Assembly (NCBI GenBank): GCA_947176355.1
Contig: CAMWQY010000154.1
Span: forward strand, 1 to 6,387
Reading direction: 5' to 3'
DNA from: an uncultured Porphyromonadaceae bacterium
GTDB lineage: Bacteria > Bacteroidota > Bacteroidia > Bacteroidales > Muribaculaceae
Length of the DNA stretch: 6,387 bases
Numbering within the stretch: the stretch's first letter is position 1; each line of letters starts with the position of its first letter. A program made the position numbers and the translations under genes. This document shows, in pieces, positions 1-5,777 of the stretch. The notes under the pieces are model-generated. The model was not told the DNA's origin. It did not search any database and saw only the letters and a program-made list of their open reading frames with translations.

Positions 1-562
1 AAAGAAAATCGGCGAAAACACCGACAACTGCGCGATGCTTATTCCATCGACATATAGCGGATGGGATTATTCAGGCGACTCCGGGAATGAGAATGAAGGG
101 ATGTATCTGAGCGTATTGCTGAGAGTGCTTGACAAGACATCCAAAGACAACAAACAGCAATATCCATATTACGACAACAGCCAGGGTCTGAACGCCTTGG
201 AGATCGACGTAGTTTATCTTGTGGTAGACAAGACTGCCGAGACAGTCACAAGGCGCGTCTACAAAAGCGGAAACTCATACTTCTCAGACAAGAATTGCAC
301 GGAAAGCTACACCATCCCTGCAGGAGCGGAAGTGCGGGCATTCGGCTGGGCATCCCTCCCCATTTCCGGAGAATGGGAACCGGGCTACACATACACCTAT
401 ACGCTCGACTATTCATCCGGAGTCGGAGTGCACGGGCCGGAGGTAACGGGAGAGACATCACCGAAAGCCGGAGACCCGGTCATCAGCGACAGGGTGGGCG
501 TGACTGTAACTGTAAAAAACTGGCAGAGCAATTCAACCACTGTAACGGTTCCGGCATCCTAA
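1..562 (+). CDS. Fimbrillin-like surface protein, C-terminal part (5' end outside window)
   Basis: The frame is open from base 2 to a TAA at 560-562, giving 186 residues with no true start in the window. The ATG at 35 is internal, because the matching part of the complete paralogue at 579-1994 lies around its residue 300. Shared landmarks with that paralogue are IP.TYS.W, SVLLRV.DK, YPY, VVYL.V, RVYK, EVR..GWA..P, W..GY.Y and YSSG.GV, in the same order. The W-x2-GY-x-Y block followed by an alternating Val/Thr tail (VTVTV, then TVTVP at the very end) is what I expect at the C-terminus of Bacteroidetes fimbrillins, where the last strand is thought to insert into a neighbouring subunit. Likely role: a structural or minor subunit of a type V pilus exposed at the cell surface. 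The next gene starts 16 bp downstream, so the two are probably co-transcribed. Family assignment is from motifs, not from a search. Confidence 0.75.
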   Translation, partial: KKIGENTDNCAMLIPSTYSGWDYSGDSGNENEGMYLSVLLRVLDKTSKDNKQQYPYYDNSQGLNALEIDVVYLVVDKTAETVTRRVYKSGNSYFSDKNCTESYTIPAGAEVRAFGWASLPISGEWEPGYTYTYTLDYSSGVGVHGPEVTGETSPKAGDPVISDRVGVTVTVKNWQSNSTTVTVPAS

Positions 563-578
563 TCAAACACAAACATTC

Positions 579-1994
579 ATGAACGATAAGAGAATCATAT
601 ACGGTCTTATGTCGGCACTTGCCGCATCAATGCTATCCTCCTGCTCGCAGGAGGATATGCAGGTGCGTGGGTTGTCGGATGATGACGATGCCATCTTGTT
701 CGTCACCGACTTGCCCGGAGTGGAGACACGCTCCGACGAAACAGAGAGTCTTGACGACGGCTTCTACGTCACTGCATTCGCGCCGGAAGATGAGACTACA
801 ATCGGGACCTCAAATAAACTCAACGAGTATTTCGCCAACCAACTGGTCTCCAAGACTCAGGGTATGGGCAATGCGTTCCGGTCTGACATGTGCAGATGGC
901 CGGCAAACACTGGGACGAAATCGGGTACACTGAAGTTTTACGCATTCTATCCCTCCCTCGAAACGCTGAGTGAACGGGCCGGTGTGAGCGGCAACTCGAG
1001 TTATTTCGTTCTGCAAAACAGTTCAACAAAGACAGCAACAAAAACCACTTATTCCTACTCCATAAATAGGTTTAAGATCGACAAAGACATATCCAAGCAT
1101 GTGGACTTCGTCATTGCAACAGCCGACGGGAATAAAACCGCCAACCTCTACTCCGGAGTAAGCCTGAACTTCGAGCATCAGCTTAGTCAGGTAGATCTCC
1201 AAGCCTGGGGAAACTCCAGCACTCCTTATGAGGTCGAGATAGCCGGAGTGAGATTGGGGAATGTAATTACCGAGAGTAAATTTGACTTTTCTCAAACCCA
1301 GAACAGTAAGACTGACAATACCACAAATGGCAAATGGCTAACTACCCCAACTCAGACAAAAGGGATCGTGGAATATATTTACCGGGAAGGAGACAAAGTC
1401 ATATCAGTAGGCAGAACAAAAGACACCAACACTACAGCACCAAACGCCATATCCATAATGGGTAATGGCGGTCCAGCAATCGTTATTCCCGGTACGTATT
1501 CAAAGTGGAGTACTACCGCTAAGACGGGCTTTTACTACAGTGTCCTGCTCAGGGTTAATGACAAAGAAGGCAAGTTGCTCTATCCATATATAGAGGGTGC
1601 AAACATGAATTCCTCTAAAAAAACAGATGAGATGAACGTAGTGTATCTATCTGTTGAAAGAACCTCCGGCTTGGTGAAGAAAAGGGTGTATAAAAAGGAC
1701 GGAATTTATTACACCTCTGATGAATTATCTCCTGAATCGATATATAATGTTCCGGATGAGGAGGAAGTCAGAAACTACGGATGGGCTGCCATCCCATTCA
1801 ACCCTACGTGGAAAGCAGGTTACCAATATATCGTAAGGCTTGGATATAGTTCGGGGATCGGAGTCATGGATCCCGCTGATGTATTTCCGGGGAAGGCGAT
1901 CATATCGGAGATTTCTTCCGGAGTTACCGTCACTTCGTTTGTAAGCCAGAAAGAGGTTGACGTGTCGGATATAATTACTATTGACCCGGAATAA
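579..1994 (+). CDS. Fimbrillin-family (Mfa1/FimA-like) lipoprotein, paralogue of the upstream gene
   Basis: This is a 471-residue protein. Residues 1-22 form a lipoprotein signal peptide: basic start (MNDKR), hydrophobic core, lipobox LSSC with the lipidated cysteine at 22. It is followed by SQED and an acidic run (D34-D37), compatible with export to the outer surface. A Thr-Arg-Ser site (T50-R51) fits the trypsin-like cleavage site that type V pilins use to remove the N-terminal strand before assembly. Fimbrillin landmarks are FYAFYP (about 120-125), FEHQLSQVDLQ (198-208), a proline-containing IVIPGTYS block (301-308), and WKAGYQYIVRL (411-421) before a beta-strand-like C-terminus. The C-terminal 170 residues align collinearly with the gene ending at 562, so the two are tandem paralogues. 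The start is fixed by the signal peptide; no Shine-Dalgarno is seen upstream, only an A-rich leader, as usual in Bacteroidetes. Likely role: pilus stalk or minor subunit; which one cannot be told from sequence. Confidence 0.85.
   Translation: MNDKRIIYGLMSALAASMLSSCSQEDMQVRGLSDDDDAILFVTDLPGVETRSDETESLDDGFYVTAFAPEDETTIGTSNKLNEYFANQLVSKTQGMGNAFRSDMCRWPANTGTKSGTLKFYAFYPSLETLSERAGVSGNSSYFVLQNSSTKTATKTTYSYSINRFKIDKDISKHVDFVIATADGNKTANLYSGVSLNFEHQLSQVDLQAWGNSSTPYEVEIAGVRLGNVITESKFDFSQTQNSKTDNTTNGKWLTTPTQTKGIVEYIYREGDKVISVGRTKDTNTTAPNAISIMGNGGPAIVIPGTYSKWSTTAKTGFYYSVLLRVNDKEGKLLYPYIEGANMNSSKKTDEMNVVYLSVERTSGLVKKRVYKKDGIYYTSDELSPESIYNVPDEEEVRNYGWAAIPFNPTWKAGYQYIVRLGYSSGIGVMDPADVFPGKAIISEISSGVTVTSFVSQKEVDVSDIITIDPE
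634..657 (+). repeat. Perfect 10-bp hairpin over the lipobox codons, enclosing an AGGAGG
   Basis: Arms TATCCTCCTG (634-643) and CAGGAGGATA (648-657) are exact reverse complements around the 4-nt loop CTCG. The hairpin covers codons for the lipobox cysteine and the following residues of the 579-1994 gene. The right arm contains a full AGGAGG (649-654), the strongest Shine-Dalgarno-like string I noticed here, paired in the stem. In-frame ATG (657) and GTG (663) codons follow it. It may be only a consequence of the encoded amino acids; a regulatory role is unproven. Confidence 0.45.
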
Positions 1995-2014
1995 TCGTTG
2001 ACCCGGCTAATAAT
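1981..2014 (+). repeat. Short tandem duplication across the stop codon of the second fimbrillin gene
   Basis: TTGACCCGGAATAAT (1981-1995) contains the stop codon TAA at 1992-1994. It recurs as TTGACCCGG-CT-AATAAT (1998-2014), identical except for a 2-nt insertion. The second copy fills most of the 31-bp gap before the next gene, so the spacer appears to have arisen by local duplication of the gene's 3' end. No promoter or terminator is evident in this gap, so the flanking genes are probably transcribed together. Confidence 0.7.
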
Positions 2015-2025
2015 GAAAACAATAT

Positions 2026-3234
2026 ATGAGATACAATATACCACATATCAGTCTTGTGCTGCTCGCCATATTGGCGAGCGCTGCCGCATGCTCGTCAGAC
2101 CTTGATTCCGGACTGCCGGAGACCGCGACAATGGAGGAGATTCAGTTTGATGTCGCCATCGCCACGAGGGCAAGCGTCACAACCACCTCCTCCATATCCG
2201 GAGCATCCAGTCCATTTATGGTATACGGAGAATTCAAAACTACAAATTCTAACGGAGTCCTGATCAATGGCAAATACTTCACAGGAATCAAAACCATCTT
2301 CGACGCAACCAAGGTGACATATTCGAGTAACAAATGGACATATACCGACCCTAAGCAGTATTGGCTAATGGGTCAGGAATATTCCTTTGTGGCTATTCAT
2401 CCTTATCCCGCTACCTCAGAAGAACTTAAGAATTACTCATTTTCAGAATCGGATTCAAAGGTAACCTTCAAATATTCTCTTCTTCAGAACCTTAACGATG
2501 TGAAGGATATTCTTGTTGCCGCTGACAGGAGAACTTTTTTGTATAACAACAGCGGGGCAGTACCTTCACCTGCTGTTTCTCTTAAATTCCAACATCTTCT
2601 GTCGCAAATAGAATTTAAGGTTGCCCTTGACGAGGATGACAATATGTATAAGGACGAAACAGATAAAGTGAACTACCCATACAACAAGGATGAATTCATA
2701 CAGTTCAATCAGGTGGATGTATATGGGATTAAGGATTCAGCCACATACACTGTCGCACCTGATGAAACTACCGGAAGCGGGACACAATCAAAATGCGTAA
2801 TAACTCAAGAATTAGATGGAAAAGCTACAAATGCCAAATTATCCTTGACATTTACCAATTCGACCATTATTACCAACTTTGATGACGAGGATGATAAAAC
2901 GAAGAGAAAATATTATGATATAATTCCCTCGAAAGAGGCTCTGCTGCTGCTTCCGCAGTCTTTCGATGAAGACTCCAAAGCCGAAATAGTTTTGAAATAC
3001 TCTATCAACGGCGATTCAAACCGACAAAAAGAGGTACATCTTCCACTGAAAGGTGAAAAATGGGAAGACGGGAAGAAATATACATACAAATTCACTGTCG
3101 CCGATGTATACTCCAGTCAGGTCAAGGAAGGAAGTCTAAAAGTTGACATTGATGATTTTACTGACAAGGGTGCAACCGACCGATGGATAAGCGAAACCGA
3201 ATTATTGAAATTTGAATTTGATGCTCCAAAATAA
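2026..3234 (+). CDS. Fimbrillin-family lipoprotein, divergent third subunit
   Basis: This is a 402-residue protein. The N-terminus is a lipoprotein signal peptide ending in ASAAAC, lipid cysteine at 22, followed by SSDLD. The lipobox is relaxed (Ala at -3), which Bacteroidetes tolerate. T47-R48 followed by Ala is the probable protease maturation site; a Ser/Thr-rich stretch (50-62) follows it. Fimbrillin landmarks are YWLMGQEYSFVAIHPYP (112-128), VSLKFQHLLSQIEFKV (184-199), ALLLLPQSF (305-313) and WEDGKKYTYKFTV (346-358). These match the usual pattern of H-x-LSQ-x-x-F, a leucine-rich LPQ strand, then W-x2-GK-x-Y-x-Y near the C-terminus. It is clearly less similar to its two upstream neighbours than they are to each other, so it is probably a different subunit type. 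The start at 2026 is chosen because it gives the signal peptide; the ATG at 2013 is in another frame. It follows the previous gene by 31 bp. Its middle is AT-rich (19 G+C in 60 bases at 2821-2880). Confidence 0.85.
   Translation: MRYNIPHISLVLLAILASAAACSSDLDSGLPETATMEEIQFDVAIATRASVTTTSSISGASSPFMVYGEFKTTNSNGVLINGKYFTGIKTIFDATKVTYSSNKWTYTDPKQYWLMGQEYSFVAIHPYPATSEELKNYSFSESDSKVTFKYSLLQNLNDVKDILVAADRRTFLYNNSGAVPSPAVSLKFQHLLSQIEFKVALDEDDNMYKDETDKVNYPYNKDEFIQFNQVDVYGIKDSATYTVAPDETTGSGTQSKCVITQELDGKATNAKLSLTFTNSTIITNFDDEDDKTKRKYYDIIPSKEALLLLPQSFDEDSKAEIVLKYSINGDSNRQKEVHLPLKGEKWEDGKKYTYKFTVADVYSSQVKEGSLKVDIDDFTDKGATDRWISETELLKFEFDAPK
2061..2079 (+). repeat. Perfect 8-bp hairpin in the signal-peptide codons of the third fimbrillin gene
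   Basis: GCTCGCCA (2061-2068) and TGGCGAGC (2072-2079) are exact reverse complements around the loop TAT. It lies 35 bp into the gene, over hydrophobic-core codons. It is GC-rich compared with its surroundings and could slow early translation, but a stem of this size can arise by chance. Recorded as a visible structure only. Confidence 0.35.
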
Positions 3235-3288
3235 AGACTAAGTTGAAATGCATAATGCATAATTCATAATGCATAATTATTAGTCTTT
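3233..3288 (+). terminator. AT-rich inverted repeat directly after the third fimbrillin gene, possible terminator
   Basis: AAAGACTAA (3233-3241, starting inside the TAA stop) and TTAGTCTTT (3280-3288) are exact reverse complements separated by 38 nt. The right arm ends in TCTTT, giving a weak U-tract. Position immediately after a stop codon suggests a role in ending or stabilising the upstream transcript. The stem is AT-rich and the loop long, so as an intrinsic terminator it would be weak. The loop holds a 14-bp tandem repeat. Confidence 0.35.
3251..3278 (+). repeat. Two exact tandem copies of a 14-bp AT-rich unit
   Basis: CATAATGCATAATT occurs at 3251-3264 and again, unchanged, at 3265-3278, preceded by a partial copy (ATG at 3248-3250). 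It sits in the loop of the inverted repeat at 3233-3288, about 105-130 bp upstream of the next gene. Units like this can change copy number by slippage; whether this one does is unknown. Confidence 0.85.
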
Positions 3289-3383
3289 GAAATTCAATAG
3301 ATAATATATTTAAGATATTATACTTTTATTTTGATTAATAAGGATTAAGGATTGGTTTTTAGGATTTTGTAAAAAGGGAAGAA
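3289..3383 (+). promoter_or_regulatory. Probable promoter region of the large tip-like gene
   Basis: This is the only sizeable non-coding gap (149 bp in all from 3235) and it is strongly AT-rich: 9 G+C among the 60 bases 3301-3360. Partial matches to the Bacteroidetes -7 element TAnnTTTG are TACTTTTA (3321-3328) and TATTTTG (3327-3333). I found no convincing -33 TTG box at the right distance, so no promoter can be pinned down. Three AGGATT strings (3341, 3348, 3361) follow. A purine run AAAAAGGGAAGAA (3371-3383) directly precedes the gene and may help translation start. Confidence 0.35.
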
Positions 3384-5777
3384 ATGGGAAAAATGAATAT
3401 ACACTATATAATCGATATAATGCGGAGAATGCGGATGTCGCTTCCGTCGTTGCTGATGTGCGCTATTGCGACACTAAGTCTATATTCCTGCACTGATGAA
3501 TTGCCTTACAATAAATATGAAGACAATTCTGACGAAGGAGTGGAGGTGAGTATTCCACTCTCCTTTTCTGCCGCTCCCATGCAGGCTGTAGATCCGGAAA
3601 CCCGTGCTGACGTCGGCTATGTCGAGGCTACGGATGATGAAAAGAAAATCACTGATTTCTGGTTTATCGAATATAATGAGAAAGGCGTCCGTGTTGGCCT
3701 TCCCCGTTATTTTGAAGTGGATGGGGATGCAAAAACGTCTTACACACTGAATGATTTCAATGTCATAGTGCCTCGTGAAAAGGGTCAGGAATACACATGC
3801 GTCATTATTGCCAATACCCGGGATAAAGATATGTTTAACGAACATAACCGCTCTAAATTCAGTACGCTCGACTCCTTGCGCATTCAGGACAAGGACGTAG
3901 TCAATCAGGAAGACCTGTTCGATCCCGATAAGGGTCGTTACCTGCTCATGAGCGGATGGAAACATATCTCAAAAGACACCAGGAATCTTGAGATAGATCT
4001 GGTCCGCAATGTCAGCAAGGTGAGGGTAAAACTTACCGACTTTCCTGATGACAAGCTGCTGCTAAAATATTTCCAATGGTGCGACGTGCCATGGGGAAAA
4101 ATCTTTCCCCACGGCACAGATGCCAATTATAAAGAGCCGATAAGCCGCAACTGGCGGCAGCATACGGATTTCGAAATACTCCGTTGCAAGGAAGGACACA
4201 AAGGATATGACTATTACATACCATGCAACAGCTGGATACCGGAAAACATTACAGGCTCGGACAACGGCACCACTACACGGGAAGAGGATGCCACATACTT
4301 CGATATAGTATGTCACCTTAACAATGGCGAAGAGAATGCCGGTGACGTTGGTGATACAGGATTATTAGACGAGGCATTATATAAATTCTCCATCTATCCA
4401 AGCAGGGATCCGGAAAAGAAGAAACAATTCAACTTCAAACCCAATCATTACTATGAGATCGAAGTTTCAATCAAAGATATACCAGGTCTGGACGATCCAT
4501 TCTTCAACGAACTGGGGTATACCGACCTGCGTGGTTCAAACTGCTATATGATAGATCCGAATGCCAAAGATATCTTCAAACTTCATCTTGACCAGGTCAA
4601 TAAATTCTGGAATCTTATCAATGGAAAAGATCTCTTGGACGACGACCCGACGAATGAAAACAATGAATGGGTGGCTGAGGTGATATGGCAGGATACCGAT
4701 GTCAGAATCCTCGACTTTTCCTTCGCAGAGAAAGAGGACTCCGAAAAAGACCTCAAGAAATTTGACGGGCACGGAAACTCTTACTTCACTTTCTGTCCTA
4801 CCGCCAGCGGCACCGGCAATGTCATCGTAGGTGTCCGCAAGAGAGTTGATGAGGATAAAATCCCCAAAATTGAAGACCGTGAGTATTTCTGGAGCTGGCA
4901 TATATGGATCACTGACTATAAGCCGGATGAGTGTCCGGATAAATGGGGTGGTTCCTTTAATGAATGGCTTCCTGATAAAACGGTTTATCCCGTGACAGGC
5001 GGAGAAGTACACACGTATATCAACAGCGTTTGGGAGGCTACTAATGATAATATTGTAAAACATAGATTTCTGATGGATAGAAACCTCGGAGCATGGTCTG
5101 CCAATCCGGATGATGGATATCGCACATTCGGTTTCTATTACCAGCGCGGCCGAAAAGATCCTTTTCCTATTGACAACAACAAGATTCAAAAGGTTTATGA
5201 CATTGACGGCGAAGAAATCGAAGCTTTCAAAATTGGATTATCCAATATGATCACTGTCTCAGGAAAAATATCTGTCAATAAGAGCGTAAATAACCCTTAT
5301 AAGTTTGTCAACCTTACTGAATGGTTTGACGACAAATTTAATGATAAATACCAGAGTAGTTGGTTTAACAATAAAACGAATGCTTCACCTTACACAGAAA
5401 AATGTATCTTTGACCCCTGTCCTCCGGGATGGATGATACCTCCAAAAGAGGCCTATCAAATTGATCAAGATGGAACTTTCGGCCCCAAAAGTGGCGGCAA
5501 AGTCAATGAAAATAATCTTGGCATTGATTTTAACTTCTATCAAGATAGCCCTCAAACCATTTGGTTTCCCTTTAATAGCACCCGAGGCACCGGACCTCAA
5601 ACAGGATACTATTGGATAGCTCCCACCTCGCCATCTGACAGCAATGGCACCGGAGAACCTTGTATCTTCAATTTCGCTGACCCTACAGTTGGAGCCGCTT
5701 TTACATCAGCACTAAGTTCAGCCGGCATAAGATGCATGAGGGTGCGAACTTATTATAAGAACAAAGATGAAAAATAG
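3384..5777 (+). CDS. Large fimbrillin-like/FISUMP-type surface lipoprotein, candidate pilus tip adhesin
   Basis: This is a 797-residue protein. A basic segment (MRRMRM, 13-18), a hydrophobic core and lipobox LYSC place the lipid cysteine at 36, followed by TDE. T73-R74-Ala is a probable maturation site like those in the upstream fimbrillins. Residues about 50-370 look like a fimbrillin-type beta region (ITDFWFIEY 89-97, NLEIDLVRNVSKVRVKL 201-217, FKPNHYYEIEVSI 351-363), resembling DUF4906-type proteins. A GSNCYMID segment (384-391) and WSWHIWITDY (503-512) lead to a FISUMP-like C-terminus: MDRNLGA (564-570), FGFYYQRGRKDPFP (582-595), FDPCPPGW (676-683), GYYWIAPTS (741-749), GIRCMRVR (781-788). 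The mature chain has 12 cysteines after the lipid one, far more than the neighbouring pilins. Lack of a strand-like C-terminal tail suits a tip position. The start is uncertain: in-frame ATGs at 3393, 3420 and 3429 also precede the signal core, and the last two give a more usual signal length. It overlaps the next gene by 11 bp. Confidence 0.75.
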   Translation: MGKMNIHYIIDIMRRMRMSLPSLLMCAIATLSLYSCTDELPYNKYEDNSDEGVEVSIPLSFSAAPMQAVDPETRADVGYVEATDDEKKITDFWFIEYNEKGVRVGLPRYFEVDGDAKTSYTLNDFNVIVPREKGQEYTCVIIANTRDKDMFNEHNRSKFSTLDSLRIQDKDVVNQEDLFDPDKGRYLLMSGWKHISKDTRNLEIDLVRNVSKVRVKLTDFPDDKLLLKYFQWCDVPWGKIFPHGTDANYKEPISRNWRQHTDFEILRCKEGHKGYDYYIPCNSWIPENITGSDNGTTTREEDATYFDIVCHLNNGEENAGDVGDTGLLDEALYKFSIYPSRDPEKKKQFNFKPNHYYEIEVSIKDIPGLDDPFFNELGYTDLRGSNCYMIDPNAKDIFKLHLDQVNKFWNLINGKDLLDDDPTNENNEWVAEVIWQDTDVRILDFSFAEKEDSEKDLKKFDGHGNSYFTFCPTASGTGNVIVGVRKRVDEDKIPKIEDREYFWSWHIWITDYKPDECPDKWGGSFNEWLPDKTVYPVTGGEVHTYINSVWEATNDNIVKHRFLMDRNLGAWSANPDDGYRTFGFYYQRGRKDPFPIDNNKIQKVYDIDGEEIEAFKIGLSNMITVSGKISVNKSVNNPYKFVNLTEWFDDKFNDKYQSSWFNNKTNASPYTEKCIFDPCPPGWMIPPKEAYQIDQDGTFGPKSGGKVNENNLGIDFNFYQDSPQTIWFPFNSTRGTGPQTGYYWIAPTSPSDSNGTGEPCIFNFADPTVGAAFTSALSSAGIRCMRVRTYYKNKDEK
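4086..4117 (+). repeat. 32-nt hairpin (13 of 14 bp paired, 4-nt loop) inside the large lipoprotein gene
   Basis: Left arm GTGCCATGGGGAAA (4086-4099) and right arm TTTCCCCACGGCAC (4104-4117) pair except for A4091 opposite C4112. The loop is AATC. It encodes residues 235-245 (VPWGKIFPHGT). No U-tract follows on either strand, so it is not a standard terminator. It has exactly the same size and geometry as the hairpin at 5857-5888, though the two differ in sequence. Confidence 0.7.

Noticed and set aside
35..562. A complete small gene starting at the ATG at 35
   Set aside because: The frame is open upstream to the window edge, there is no signal peptide, and the sequence aligns with the internal and C-terminal part of the 471-aa paralogue.
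3251..3278. CRISPR-like direct repeats
   Set aside because: Only two head-to-tail 14-bp units with no spacers between them and no cas genes; this is a simple tandem repeat.
3233..3288. Invertible promoter (phase switch) flanked by inverted repeats
   Set aside because: The arms are 9 bp with only 38 bp between them, too small for the usual Bacteroides invertible promoters. No recombinase gene or known recombination-site motif is visible.
3538..3560. Inverted repeat GAGTGGA / TCCACTC with a 9-nt loop
   Set aside because: A 7-bp stem with a 9-nt loop is not exceptional, lies in coding sequence and has no U-tract.
3480..3965. Minus-strand open frame of 161 codons opposite the adhesin N-terminal region
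   Set aside because: Same reasoning: the + strand here encodes the lipobox, maturation site and fimbrillin-like region, and the antisense product has no recognisable feature.
4140..4160. Small GC-rich stem (GCCGC and GCGGC) in the adhesin gene
   Set aside because: Only 5 bp, readily expected by chance; not reported as a feature.
4536..5189. Minus-strand open frame of 217 codons opposite the adhesin gene
   Set aside because: It lies entirely within a + strand gene with recognisable family motifs. Its translation shows no signal peptide or domain I recognise, so it is best explained as an antisense shadow.
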